Position numbers and translations under genes: made by a program. Source: DATENM01 sp045807725 (GTDB lineage: Bacteria; Acidobacteriota; Blastocatellia; UBA7656). From it: a DNA stretch of 64,000 nucleotides. Of the stretch, positions 44,001 through 52,216 are shown one piece after another. The notes below the pieces were generated by a model. The model did no database searches. It was given only the letters and a program-made list of their open reading frames with translations, and was not told the origin of the DNA. Each line of letters starts with the position of its first letter. Position 1 is the stretch's first letter. The stretch covers positions 1 to 64,000 of the forward strand of contig JBJMGV010000027.1 in the NCBI GenBank assembly GCA_045807725.1, read 5' to 3'.

Positions 44001-45098
44001 ACGATCACCGGCACAAACTTCGTCGCGGGTGCGACTGTGACGATTGGCGGCACGGCGGCGACGAACGTTGTGGTCAGTAACAGCACGACGATTACGGCGA
44101 CGACCCCGGCCCACGCTGCCGGAGCCGCTGATGTGAGAGTGACCAATCCTGATGGCCAGAGCGGCACGCTCACAGGTGGCTTCACCTATCAAACGCCGCC
44201 GCCCGCGCCTGCCCCGACCGTGAGCAACGTAACGCCTAACGGCGGTAGCACGGCAGGCGGTACGTCGGTGACGATCACCGGCACAAACTTTGTAACCGGC
44301 GCTACTGTTAGCTTCGGTGGCACGGCGGCGACGAACGTTGTGGTCAGTAACAGCACGACAATCACCGCGACGACGCCAGCGCACGCAGTGGGCGCGGTTG
44401 ATGTCACCGTGACGAATCCCGATAATCAGAGCGGCACGCTTGCGGGCGGCTTTTCTTACGCAGAGGCGCTCGAAACTCCGCTGCTGATCGATGACTTCAA
44501 CGATAACTCGCTCGACCTGACGAAGTGGGACACGAACCTCTTCAGCGGCTTCACCGACAGCAGCGTGCCGATGGCCGAGACCAATCAGCGATTAGAGATC
44601 GGCCCGTTGTTCAGGCTGACTGGCTCGTCGCATTACCGAGGGCTGGTGTCGCGCCAGCACTTTAACTTCACAGGAGCCTATGCCTATGTGGCGGTGGTGC
44701 AAGCGCCTGCGATCACGACAACTGCCGACGCGATGTTCACGCTGGGACCTGACCCGAACAATTACTATCGCATCTATGAAGAGGCCGGCGTGCTCTACAT
44801 CCAGAAGCGATTCGGCGGCGGCTCGAAGGTGACGATGTGGAGCGGCGCGTATGACGCAACGCAACATCGCTACTGGCGGATCAAGCACGAGGCGGCGAGC
44901 AACAGCGTGGTGTTTGAGACGGCGGCAGACAACGGCGGCACGCCGGGCGCGTGGGTGGAGCGGTGGCGCGAGGCGTGGAGCACGGCGTTCATCCCGCTCG
45001 GCAATGTGCTGTTAGAGATCAAGGGAGGGACGTGGCAATCCGAGTCAGGCACGCCGGGTAAGGTGATCTTCGATGACTTCAAGGCCGCCAGACCTTAG
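41091..45098 (+). CDS. secreted phospholipase D-like protein with IPT/TIG repeats
   Basis: 1335-aa exported protein. Residues 1-23 form a signal peptide ending LAAAQ. Residues about 25-350 form a PLD fold with H115-x-K117 and H296-x-K298; each is followed by a (S/G)-N element (FSGANY and SSSNW), but the Asp of the classical HKD motif is replaced (Val122, Tyr303). A fibronectin-like domain follows, then two IPT/TIG repeats, a jelly-roll-like module (43027-43650), three more IPT repeats (43665-44460) and a last jelly-roll-like module (44480-45098). The PLD domain probably cleaves phosphodiesters outside the cell or in the periplasm; the substrate could be lipid, nucleic acid or a phospho-glycan. 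The repeats form a stalk. Confidence 0.85.
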   Translation: MLKIIQLAFAAILLFAVAPLAAAQERLCDTSFEDCRQPLWDLIDHETQRIDVSFWFIQDTSLSNKLIARFQAGVPVRVLCDPRASDTYAGNQQILDQLRAAGIPMRYKVADCIQHMKFMLFVGQNRLEFSGANYGPFFFVPNQPYVDYIDEAIYFTDDSAIINSFKTKMDDMWTDTVAYGNYANITGPLTRVYPTYPINSELNFPPSSDGSQDFYNRTAQEMNGERQKIDIIMYRITNDRYTNTTIQAVQRGIPVRLLTEQDEYRNRSRPWDSYNVDLLYNAGVQIRQRAHQGLNHEKVVILYGQGETIFSSSNWTGPSSNCQAENNYFTRKPYFLTWFTNHFERKWNSTTETQPFVPQPPDDPTYQSPANNATGVAATNTQLSWEGHEYAHKFDIYFGTSSNPPLIAADQFIGRVDNGSVPETYTLPTLQPGTKYYWKIVSKTMANMTATGPIWSFTTAGTPPPAPAPTVSAVNPNSGTTAGGTSVTITGTNFVTGATVSFGGTAATNVTVSNATTITATTPAHVAGAVNVVVTNPDNQSGTLANGFTYQAPPPGPPPTLTGINPNTGPTAGGTSVTLTGTNFVSGATVRIGGAAATNVTVSNATTMTARTPAHAAGAADVVVTNPDGQSATLAGGFTYQAPPPGTLLQDDFSGASIDTSKWIANNLFSGFVDTNVAISQANQQLNIGPLPQGSAASGSHYRGVYSVNAYNFTNAYAQVEVVQAPASNTSADAVLTIGPNSNNFYRILVEGGTLNIQQRIGGTKANLLSINYDAVNHRFVRIRHDANTGNVIFEAAPGSGGVPGTWATVFSQSWNTASIPLTGILFELKAGTWTTEASAPGTVIFDNFKAATQGSSPGPAPTVTNVTPNSGTTAGGTSVTITGTNFVTGATVAIGGSAATNVVVSNSTTITATTPAHAAGAADVTVTNPDSQSGTLAGGFTYQTPPPAPAPTVGSITPNAGSTAGGTSVTITGTNFVAGATVTIGGTAATNVVVSNSTTITATTPAHAAGAADVRVTNPDGQSGTLTGGFTYQTPPPAPAPTVSNVTPNGGSTAGGTSVTITGTNFVTGATVSFGGTAATNVVVSNSTTITATTPAHAVGAVDVTVTNPDNQSGTLAGGFSYAEALETPLLIDDFNDNSLDLTKWDTNLFSGFTDSSVPMAETNQRLEIGPLFRLTGSSHYRGLVSRQHFNFTGAYAYVAVVQAPAITTTADAMFTLGPDPNNYYRIYEEAGVLYIQKRFGGGSKVTMWSGAYDATQHRYWRIKHEAASNSVVFETAADNGGTPGAWVERWREAWSTAFIPLGNVLLEIKGGTWQSESGTPGKVIFDDFKAARP
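42478..44460 (+). repeat. five IPT/TIG repeat units
   Basis: Five roughly 85-90-residue units with the core PNSGTTAGGTSVTITGTNF and ATTPAHAAGA. Two are contiguous (42478-43015) and three follow after a 650-bp interruption (43665-44460). The repeats are near-identical at DNA level over long stretches, for example around 42520-42595, 43703-43765 and 44250-44315, suggesting recent expansion or gene conversion. Confidence 0.8.
44508..45098 (+). repeat. duplicated C-terminal module, copy 1
   Basis: This 591-bp segment aligns without gaps with 48936-49526 (constant offset 4428). In the last 330 bp I count about nine differences. It encodes a module with DFNDNSLDLTKW, FSGFTDSSVPMAE and FIPLGNVLLEIKGG. 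Confidence 0.85.
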
Positions 45099-45111
45099 GC
45101 ATCTAGCGCCG

Positions 45112-45150
45112 CTTGATTGAGGACAGCCGCACGGGCTATCCTCAATCAAG
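45112..45150. terminator. long hairpin after the PLD-like gene
   Basis: A 17-bp stem with one mismatch (45112-45128 with 45134-45150) and a 5-base loop, starting 14 bases after the stop codon. There is no clear U tract, but position and strength suggest transcript end or 3' protection. Confidence 0.6.
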
Positions 45151-45178
45151 CGTCAATTGAAAGCCGCGTGAAAACTAA

Positions 45179-45207
45179 CGGCGGGTTGCGTCAACCGCGA
45201 CCCGCCG
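45179..45207. terminator. second GC-rich hairpin before the phosphoesterase gene
   Basis: A 12-bp stem (45179-45190 with 45196-45207, one G-T pair) with a 5-base loop, 28 bases after the previous hairpin and 56 bases before ATG 45264. It may be a second terminator or a leader structure for the next gene. Confidence 0.5.
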
Positions 45208-45263
45208 CTTTGGCATGAACTGTGAGCCTCGCACTCATTATAACCAGTCGGGAATCGTAAAGA

Positions 45264-48200
45264 ATGTCGTTGCAAAATCGCTCGCTGAAACCGAACTCAA
45301 TCGGGCAGCGCTTTGTCCTTTTGACAGCGCTGCTATCGCTCTTCACGTTACTCTGGTGGTCGCATCAAGTCGCCACCGTCGCCGCGTCACAAGATACCAG
45401 GCCCGCCGCATCACCCGGCACGTCGATGAGCGGGACGCGCGGCATCGCTTCACGCACGGCGGTCGTCAACGTGGCGCAACTGGCGAGACAAGAGCAACTC
45501 GCGCCGCCCACCAAACAGCCGCTCGCCATCGAAAACGAGTTTGATGATGAAGGCGCTGCGCCGCATAACAAGCCTGTGCCCGCCGGCGCATTCACGCCGA
45601 GTGATCGACTGGTTTCCAGCGAGCTGACCGCCCCGCCGTCAGCGCCATCGCCCGCGCCGGCATCGAGCTTTCAGGCGCTCAACGATGACAACTCGCGCAT
45701 CCCGCCCGACACGCACGGCGCGGTCGGCCCCAATCACTTGATGGTGACGTTGAACAGTCAGGTGCGCATTCAGACAAAAGCCGGCGCGACGATCAGCACG
45801 GTATCGCTCAACGGCTTCTGGGCGACGTTCGGTCACACGAATGTGTTTGACCCGCGCGTGCTCTACGATCCGACGGCGGGTCGCTGGATATTCATTTCGC
45901 TGTCGGATTGGCGGACTGCTACTTCGTCGCTGCTGGTCGGCGTGTCGCAGACCGGCGACCCGACCGGCAACTGGAACCTCTACGACACAGACATTGATTC
46001 GGCCAACGCCATCTTCGCCGATTATCCGAACGTTGGTCTTAACAAAGACTGGATTGTCGTGGCGACCGACACCTACCGCGTGTCCGATGTGAGCTTTGTG
46101 GCCGAGCGCCTGTACACATTCGGCAAAGCGAATTTGTACGCCGGCGGCGCGAGCAGCTTCACGCTCTTTCAAGACACCACCGGCAGCTCGCAAGTGCCGG
46201 CGGTGATCAACGACAACACCACTTCAACGATGTACATCCTCGAAAACTGGAATGGCAACCAGTCGGGCAGCGGCTATCTGCGAATGAGCACGATCAGCGG
46301 CGCAGTGGGCGCTGAATCTTACACGCCGGGCGTCGCCTTTCCCTCGACACCGAACCCGTGGGATTCGCTGCCGCCTAGTCCAAACTGGATGCCGCAGCTC
46401 GGTTCGTCGCAACGCATTATCGCCGGCGATGCGGTCGTGCAAAATCTGGTCTATCGCAACGGCTCGCTGTGGTGCGCGCAGACGGTCTTTCTGCCGGCGG
46501 GCGGCTCGCCGACGCGCAGCGCCATTCAATGGTGGCAACTGAGCACGAGCGGCGCGATTCAACAACGCGGTCGCCTTGATGACCCGTCTGGTAATGTTTA
46601 TTACGGATACCCCAGCATTGCAGTGAACAGCCATAACGATGTAGTCATCGGCTACTCGCGGTTCTCGTCGTCCTTTTATGCCGGCTCCGGCTATTCGATT
46701 CGCGCCGCAACTGATCCTGTAAACACATTGCGCGATGTGGCGGTGTTGAAGAACGGCGAAGCGCCTTACTACAAAACAAACGGCGGGACCAAGAATAAGT
46801 GGGGCGATTACAGCGCGACGGTAGTTGACCCGGCCAATGACATCGATATCTGGACGATTCAAGAATACGCCGCGCAACCCGTGTCCAGCGTTGACCGATG
46901 GGGCACGTGGTGGGGCCGCTTCGACTTGTCGTCCATACCGCCGCTGCCGACGCCCGCCACTGACGTTGTGCTTTACGCATCAGAAGCTCCGACGCGCGTC
47001 GGCAACTGGCAAGCCGTCGCCGATTCAACCGCCGCCGGCGGCGCGCGCATCTGGAACCCTGACGCCGGTGTAGCGAAGATTACAACGCCGCTTGCGAATC
47101 CGCCGAGTTATTTCGAGATGACGTTCAACGCGCAGGCGGGCACGGCTTATCACCTGTGGATGCGTGGCCGCGCCCAGAATGATTCGCCATACAATGATTC
47201 CGTTCACATCCAGTTCTCAGACAGCCTCGATGCGAATGGCGCGGCGGTTTACCGCATCGGCACGACGACGAGCACCGAGTACAACCTCGAAGACTGTTCG
47301 GGCTGCGGCTTGAGCGGCTGGGGCTGGCAGGATAATGGCTGGGGCGTCGGCGTGATGGGGCCGAACCTCTACTTCGCCGCGAGCGGTACGCATACGATCC
47401 GCGTGCAGCCGCGTGAAGACGGCCTGTCAATCGACCAGATCGTGTTGTCGCCTTCGACCTACTTGAACACGTCGCCCGGCGCCCTCAAGAATGACGCGAC
47501 GATCCTGCCCAAGAGCGGCGGCGCTGGCGGCAATCCCGCGCCCGGTGTGAGCGGCGTCAGTCCGAACAGTGGGCCGACCGCCGGCGGTTCAAGCGTGACG
47601 ATCACCGGAGCGAATTTCGTGAGCGGCGCTACCGTTAGCTTCGGCGGCACGGCAGCGACCAATGTTGTGATTAGCAACGCGACGACAATCACGGCGGCGA
47701 CGCCTGCACACGCAGCGGGAGCGGTCGATGTTACCGTCACGAATCCTGATGGCCAGAGCGGCACGCTCACTGGCGGTTTTACTTACACAGCGCCCGGCGC
47801 GCAGACGCCGCGCTTCGGCCACGTCTTCCTCGTCGTCGAAGAGAATCATAGTTATGCCAACGTGATCGGCAGCTCGGCGATGCCATACCTGAACAGCCTT
47901 GCAGCGCGCTACGGCTTGGCGACGAACTACTACGCCAACGCCCACCCGTCGATTGGTAATTACTTTATGCTCACCACTGGCCAAATCGTCACGAATGACG
48001 ACAGCTTCGGCGGCACGGTCTCAGTCGATAACCTTGTTCGGCAAATGATCGCGGCGGGCAGGACGTGGAAGTCTTACGCCGAAAGCCTTCCATCGGTTGG
48101 TTGGACGGGCGGCGATTCGTACCCTTACGCCAAGCGCCATAATCCGTTCGCCTATTTAACCGATGTGCTCAACAGCACGGCGCAGACAAATAACATGGTG

Positions 48201-49526
48201 CCGCTTTCACAATTCGCCGGCGACCTTACTAACAACCGTTTGCCTAACTTCTCATACATCCTGCCGAACCAATTGAACAACGGCCACGATTGCCCGAATG
48301 GTTCGACGTGTACCGACGCAGACAAGCTGGCCGCGACCGACAACTGGCTCAACGCTAATATTGCGCCGCTGCTTTCGAGCGCGGTGTTCCAGCAAGACGG
48401 CTTACTGATTATTCTGTGGGATGAATCGGTTGATACGGACACGGCCAATGGCGGCGGCCATATCGCCGCGCTGGTCATCAGCCCGCGAGCCAAGCCGGGT
48501 TATCGTTCAACGACGTTTTATCAACATCAAAACGCGTTGCGAGCCGTTGCCGAAGCGATGGGCCTCACGACGTTCCCCGGCGCGTCGGCTTCGGCTCAGA
48601 GTATGGCCGAGTTCTTTGACGCTTCCACTTCGCCGACGCCGAATGTGACTGGCATTACACCAAACACCGGACTACCGGCGGGCGGCACGTCGGTGACGAT
48701 CAGCGGCAGCGGCTTCACCCCCGGCGCAACGGTGATGATTGGCGGTGTGCCGGCAACGAACGTGAGCGTTACTAGTAACACGACCATTACGGCGACGACG
48801 CCGGCCCACGCCGCAGGCACGGTCAGCGTCACTGTGACCAATACCAACGGGCTGAGCGGCACGCTCACCAACGGCTTCACCTATAGCACGCCTTCAGGAG
48901 AGACGGTGCTGCTTGCGGACGACTTTAACAATAATTCGCTCGACCTGACGAAGTGGAACACGACGCTGTTTAGCGGCTTCACCGACAGCAGCGTACCGAT
49001 GGCCGAGGCCAATCAGCGATTAGAGATCGGCCCGTTGTTTAGGCTGACTGGCTCGTCGCATTACGCCGGACTCAGTTCGCGTCAGCGTTACGACTTCACC
49101 GGCGCATACGCGTGGGTGGCGGTGGTGCAAGCGCCTGCGATCACGACAACTGGCGACGCGATGTTCACGCTGGGACCTGACGCGAACAATTACTATCGCA
49201 TCTATGAAGAGGCCGGCGTGCTCTACATCCAGAAGCGACTGGGCGGCGGCGCAAAGGTGACGATGTGGAGCGGCGCGTATGATGCAACGCAACATCGCTA
49301 CTGGCGGATCAAGCACGAGGCGGCGAGCAACAGCGTGGTGTTTGAGACGGCGGCAGACAACGGCGGCACGCCGGGAGCGTGGGTGGAGCGGTGGCGCGAG
49401 GCGTGGAGCACGGCGTTCATCCCGCTCGGCAATGTGCTGTTAGAGATCAAGGGAGGGACGTGGCAATCCGAGTCAGGCACGCCGGGCAAGGTGATCTTCG
49501 ATGACTTCAAGGCCGCCACTCCTTAG
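45264..49526 (+). CDS. secreted multidomain phosphoesterase (PF04185-like) with IPT repeats
   Basis: 1420-aa exported protein. The signal/membrane segment is at about residues 18-40. Residues about 130-560 form a region starting DNSRIPPDTHGAVGPNHLM, probably a propeller. Residues about 568-745 are the SGWGWQDNGWG module. An IPT repeat follows, then a phosphoesterase domain (47812-48620) with VVEENHSYANVIG, YANAHPSIGNYF and LIILWDESVDTD, resembling the phospholipase C/acid phosphatase AcpA family. A last IPT repeat and the jelly-roll-like module end the protein. The last 591 bp are almost identical to the end of the upstream PLD-like gene. Likely hydrolyses phosphoesters outside the cell. A strong bidirectional terminator follows. 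Confidence 0.82.
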   Translation: MSLQNRSLKPNSIGQRFVLLTALLSLFTLLWWSHQVATVAASQDTRPAASPGTSMSGTRGIASRTAVVNVAQLARQEQLAPPTKQPLAIENEFDDEGAAPHNKPVPAGAFTPSDRLVSSELTAPPSAPSPAPASSFQALNDDNSRIPPDTHGAVGPNHLMVTLNSQVRIQTKAGATISTVSLNGFWATFGHTNVFDPRVLYDPTAGRWIFISLSDWRTATSSLLVGVSQTGDPTGNWNLYDTDIDSANAIFADYPNVGLNKDWIVVATDTYRVSDVSFVAERLYTFGKANLYAGGASSFTLFQDTTGSSQVPAVINDNTTSTMYILENWNGNQSGSGYLRMSTISGAVGAESYTPGVAFPSTPNPWDSLPPSPNWMPQLGSSQRIIAGDAVVQNLVYRNGSLWCAQTVFLPAGGSPTRSAIQWWQLSTSGAIQQRGRLDDPSGNVYYGYPSIAVNSHNDVVIGYSRFSSSFYAGSGYSIRAATDPVNTLRDVAVLKNGEAPYYKTNGGTKNKWGDYSATVVDPANDIDIWTIQEYAAQPVSSVDRWGTWWGRFDLSSIPPLPTPATDVVLYASEAPTRVGNWQAVADSTAAGGARIWNPDAGVAKITTPLANPPSYFEMTFNAQAGTAYHLWMRGRAQNDSPYNDSVHIQFSDSLDANGAAVYRIGTTTSTEYNLEDCSGCGLSGWGWQDNGWGVGVMGPNLYFAASGTHTIRVQPREDGLSIDQIVLSPSTYLNTSPGALKNDATILPKSGGAGGNPAPGVSGVSPNSGPTAGGSSVTITGANFVSGATVSFGGTAATNVVISNATTITAATPAHAAGAVDVTVTNPDGQSGTLTGGFTYTAPGAQTPRFGHVFLVVEENHSYANVIGSSAMPYLNSLAARYGLATNYYANAHPSIGNYFMLTTGQIVTNDDSFGGTVSVDNLVRQMIAAGRTWKSYAESLPSVGWTGGDSYPYAKRHNPFAYLTDVLNSTAQTNNMVPLSQFAGDLTNNRLPNFSYILPNQLNNGHDCPNGSTCTDADKLAATDNWLNANIAPLLSSAVFQQDGLLIILWDESVDTDTANGGGHIAALVISPRAKPGYRSTTFYQHQNALRAVAEAMGLTTFPGASASAQSMAEFFDASTSPTPNVTGITPNTGLPAGGTSVTISGSGFTPGATVMIGGVPATNVSVTSNTTITATTPAHAAGTVSVTVTNTNGLSGTLTNGFTYSTPSGETVLLADDFNNNSLDLTKWNTTLFSGFTDSSVPMAEANQRLEIGPLFRLTGSSHYAGLSSRQRYDFTGAYAWVAVVQAPAITTTGDAMFTLGPDANNYYRIYEEAGVLYIQKRLGGGAKVTMWSGAYDATQHRYWRIKHEAASNSVVFETAADNGGTPGAWVERWREAWSTAFIPLGNVLLEIKGGTWQSESGTPGKVIFDDFKAATP
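48936..49526 (+). repeat. duplicated C-terminal module, copy 2
   Basis: Gap-free match to 44508-45098. It ends exactly at the stop codon in both genes, so the modules share both position and terminus. Confidence 0.85.
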
Positions 49527-49558
49527 CGCGAATGTAGTGACTTTTGCGAACGAATAAA

Positions 49559-49590
49559 AAAGGCCGCTCACAATCGAGTGAGCGGCCTTT
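49559..49590. terminator. bidirectional intrinsic terminator
   Basis: A perfect 13-bp stem AAAGGCCGCTCAC / GTGAGCGGCCTTT around loop AATCGA, with an A-rich left flank and T-rich right end. It sits between the convergent phosphoesterase (ends 49526) and EEP protein (ends 49616) and can serve both. Confidence 0.9.
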
Positions 49591-49615
49591 GATGTGAGTC
49601 TTCGACCTATCGGCT

Positions 49616-52216
49616 TTACTGCAAAGCGAAGGTCGCCGTCATAAAGTTGTGATCCGATGGCCGCACGCCGCGATCATCAGTCGTGCCGATGGTCTCGGTC
49701 GCCCACCTCGACAGGTCGCGTTGATCGGGAATCTGCGTCGCGCGCAGCGACAACCCGCTCGCGCTGCGCGAGTAAAAGACGTAGTCAATGCGACCGCGCC
49801 GCGTGCGCGTCTGCCACTGGACAGGGTTATCGGGATAGGCCGACGCCGTACCTGCTCCGAAGGCTTCATTCCAGCCGTCGAAATAACTCAAAGTCATCCC
49901 GCTCATCTCCGGCCAGTCCGGGCTGAAGTTGAAATCGCCGACGATGATGCGCGGCTCGGCATAGTTACTGGCGAAGTTCTTCAACTCAACGACCTGTTGC
50001 TGGCGGGCCGCCGTCGAGTCGGGATCGAGGTGCGTGACGAAGAAGTTGATCACCTTGCCGTTGATGTTGATTGTAGCCTGCGCTACTGAGCGTTGATAGC
50101 TCATATAGACAGAGCTGCTGCTGAGTATCGTTCCCTTCGTCAGAATCAAGTTGCCTTCGGTGCAGCCGGCAAACTTGCCGATCCAATAATAGGACCAGTT
50201 CACGCCGGTCTTTTGCGCCAGCAGGTCACGCATACGCCGCCCGTGGTCATCGCCCGCATAAACAGGCAACTCGTACATCCCGACCACGTCTGCGCCCATA
50301 TTGGCAATCCAGGTCGCCTGGCGGTCGAGGTCTTCGACGTTATCCGTGCCCTTGTTGAACTGGCTATTCCACGTCATCACCTTGAACGTTATGCCGCCTA
50401 CAGGCGGCGGGTTGGCCGTGATCACTATCGTCGCGCTCGCGGTCAAGCCGCCGTTGTCGGTGACGGTGAGCCGCGCCGTGTAGCTGCCAGAGGAGGTGTA
50501 GGTGTGCGAAGGGTACGGTTGCGTCGAGGTCTGACCGTCGCCGAAATTCCAGTTGTAAGAGGCGATGGTGCCATCCGGGTCAGACGATACCTGACTGAAG
50601 TTGACGCCCAGCGGCGCGACGCCCGTTGTCGGGCTTGCCGATACCGTGACAATCGGCGGCACGTTGGTCGGCGGCGGTGGCGGCGGCGGTGTGCCTCCGC
50701 CGAGCGTGCTGGCTAATATCGTCGTGTCGCTCTTGAGCAAGCCCGGCGATGTGTTCAAGTAGGTCGAAGGCGACAACACGATCTGGTCGATCAAGAAGCC
50801 GTCTTCGCGCGGTTGCAGGCGAAGCGTCTGCTGGCCGGTCGAAGCGAAGTAGATGTTCGACCCCATCACGCCAGCGCCCCAGCCATTGTCTTGCCAGCCC
50901 CAGCCGCTCAAGCCATAGCCCGACGCTTCTTCGATGTTGATGCAGGTGCCATCGGTCGTGCCGATGCGGTAGACCGGCGTGCCGGTGGCGTTGACGCTGC
51001 CGGAGAACTGCACGAAGAAGGAGTCATTGTAAGGCGAATCACCAATGGCTTTGCCGCGAACCCAGAGGTGATAAGCCGTGCCCGCCTGCGCGCTGAAGGT
51101 CACTTCAAAATAGCTTGGCGGATTGGTCAGGGCGTTGGCGAGCTTCGCGCCGCCGGCGTCTGGGTTCTGCAAAGCCGTCGTGCCGGCTGCGCTTGAGTCG
51201 TAGACTTTTGAGAACGAGCCATTGACCGAGCTGTTCGGAACGTCGGACGCCCAGATGACAACGGTCGATCCCGATGGCGGCGCGCTATTGAAGGTGAAGG
51301 CGCTGGCCAAGGTCGCGTTTTGATTGTCGGGATTGGTCACGACGACATTGGTGGTCCCCGCTGTGTGCGCGGGCGTCATCGCCGTAAGCGTCGTCGGACT
51401 CGTGACCACTACAGTCGTTGCCGGCGTGCCGCCGATGGTCACGGTTGCACCGCTGGCGAAGTTCGACCCGCTAAGCGTAATGGCCGTGCCGCCGTTGGTC
51501 GGCCCATTGTTCGGCGAAACGATGGTCACAGTCGGGGGCGGATTGCTGCCACCGCCGCCGCTCTTGGGCAGAATCGTCGTGTCATTCTTGAGCAGGCCGG
51601 GCGATGCGTTCAAGTAAGTCACCGGCGACAACACGATTTGATCAATCGAAATGCCGTCCTCGCGCGGCTGTATGCGCAAGGTCTGCGTGCCGGTCGTGGC
51701 GAAGTAGATCAGTGGCCCCATCACGCCAGCGCCCCAGCCATTATCTTGCCAGCCCCAGCCGCTCAGGCCGTAGCCTGATGCCTCTTCGAGATTGATGCAG
51801 GTGCCATCGGTCGTGCCTGTGCGAAAGACTGCCGCGCCCGTGCTGGTCACGCTGCCGTCGAACTGCACGAAGAATGAATCGTTGTACGGCGAATCGTCCT
51901 GCGCCTTGGCGCGGACCCAGAGCCGGTAAGGCGTGCCGCTCTGCGCGCTGAAGCTCATCTCGAAATAGCTGGCCGGCGCGGTCAGGGGCGCGGCGAGCTT
52001 TGATCCGCCGAGGTCGGCATTGGCCAGCCGCGCGCCGCCCGCCGCCGTCGCGTCAGCGACCACCGACCAATTGCCGATGCGGGCCGTCGCCTCTGAGGCG
52101 TAGAGCACTATGTCTGTCGCGGCGGCTTGCGCGCTTGCGAGCCGCAGCAGCGCCGCGACGGCGATGAGCATAAGGGGGGAAAAACGGAACAGAGTCTTGG
52201 TCACAACCTCTTTCAT
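49616..52216 (-). CDS. secreted endonuclease/exonuclease/phosphatase-family protein with IPT and PKD domains
   Basis: 866-aa exported protein. Residues 1-33 form a signal peptide. Then come an SGWGWQDNGWG module (about 33-215), an IPT/TIG repeat, a second SGWGWQDNGWG module (about 325-510), a PKD domain (NFGDGQTSTQPYPSHTYTSSG) and an EEP catalytic domain (about 610-866). The EEP domain shows the expected residues: MTWN, VGMYEL (metal Glu), THLD, GDFNFSPDW, RIDYVFYS and PSDHNF. EEP enzymes include nucleases, sphingomyelinases and inositol phosphatases; which one this is cannot be told. It is convergent with the PF04185-like gene and shares its accessory modules, so the two probably act on the same surface or substrate. 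Confidence 0.86.
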   Translation of the reverse strand: MKEVVTKTLFRFSPLMLIAVAALLRLASAQAAATDIVLYASEATARIGNWSVVADATAAGGARLANADLGGSKLAAPLTAPASYFEMSFSAQSGTPYRLWVRAKAQDDSPYNDSFFVQFDGSVTSTGAAVFRTGTTDGTCINLEEASGYGLSGWGWQDNGWGAGVMGPLIYFATTGTQTLRIQPREDGISIDQIVLSPVTYLNASPGLLKNDTTILPKSGGGGSNPPPTVTIVSPNNGPTNGGTAITLSGSNFASGATVTIGGTPATTVVVTSPTTLTAMTPAHTAGTTNVVVTNPDNQNATLASAFTFNSAPPSGSTVVIWASDVPNSSVNGSFSKVYDSSAAGTTALQNPDAGGAKLANALTNPPSYFEVTFSAQAGTAYHLWVRGKAIGDSPYNDSFFVQFSGSVNATGTPVYRIGTTDGTCINIEEASGYGLSGWGWQDNGWGAGVMGSNIYFASTGQQTLRLQPREDGFLIDQIVLSPSTYLNTSPGLLKSDTTILASTLGGGTPPPPPPPTNVPPIVTVSASPTTGVAPLGVNFSQVSSDPDGTIASYNWNFGDGQTSTQPYPSHTYTSSGSYTARLTVTDNGGLTASATIVITANPPPVGGITFKVMTWNSQFNKGTDNVEDLDRQATWIANMGADVVGMYELPVYAGDDHGRRMRDLLAQKTGVNWSYYWIGKFAGCTEGNLILTKGTILSSSSVYMSYQRSVAQATININGKVINFFVTHLDPDSTAARQQQVVELKNFASNYAEPRIIVGDFNFSPDWPEMSGMTLSYFDGWNEAFGAGTASAYPDNPVQWQTRTRRGRIDYVFYSRSASGLSLRATQIPDQRDLSRWATETIGTTDDRGVRPSDHNFMTATFALQ

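Noticed and set aside
45267..45280. GCGATTTTGCAA on the minus strand near the start of the PF04185-like gene
   Set aside because: It matches the first box of the recurrent motif but lies inside a coding region, points away from any start and lacks GTAT at the fixed spacing.
41091..49526. PEP-CTERM or LPXTG sorting signal at the ends of the large secreted proteins
   Set aside because: The C-termini end in the jelly-roll-like module (VIFDDFKAA) with no terminal hydrophobic helix or basic tail.
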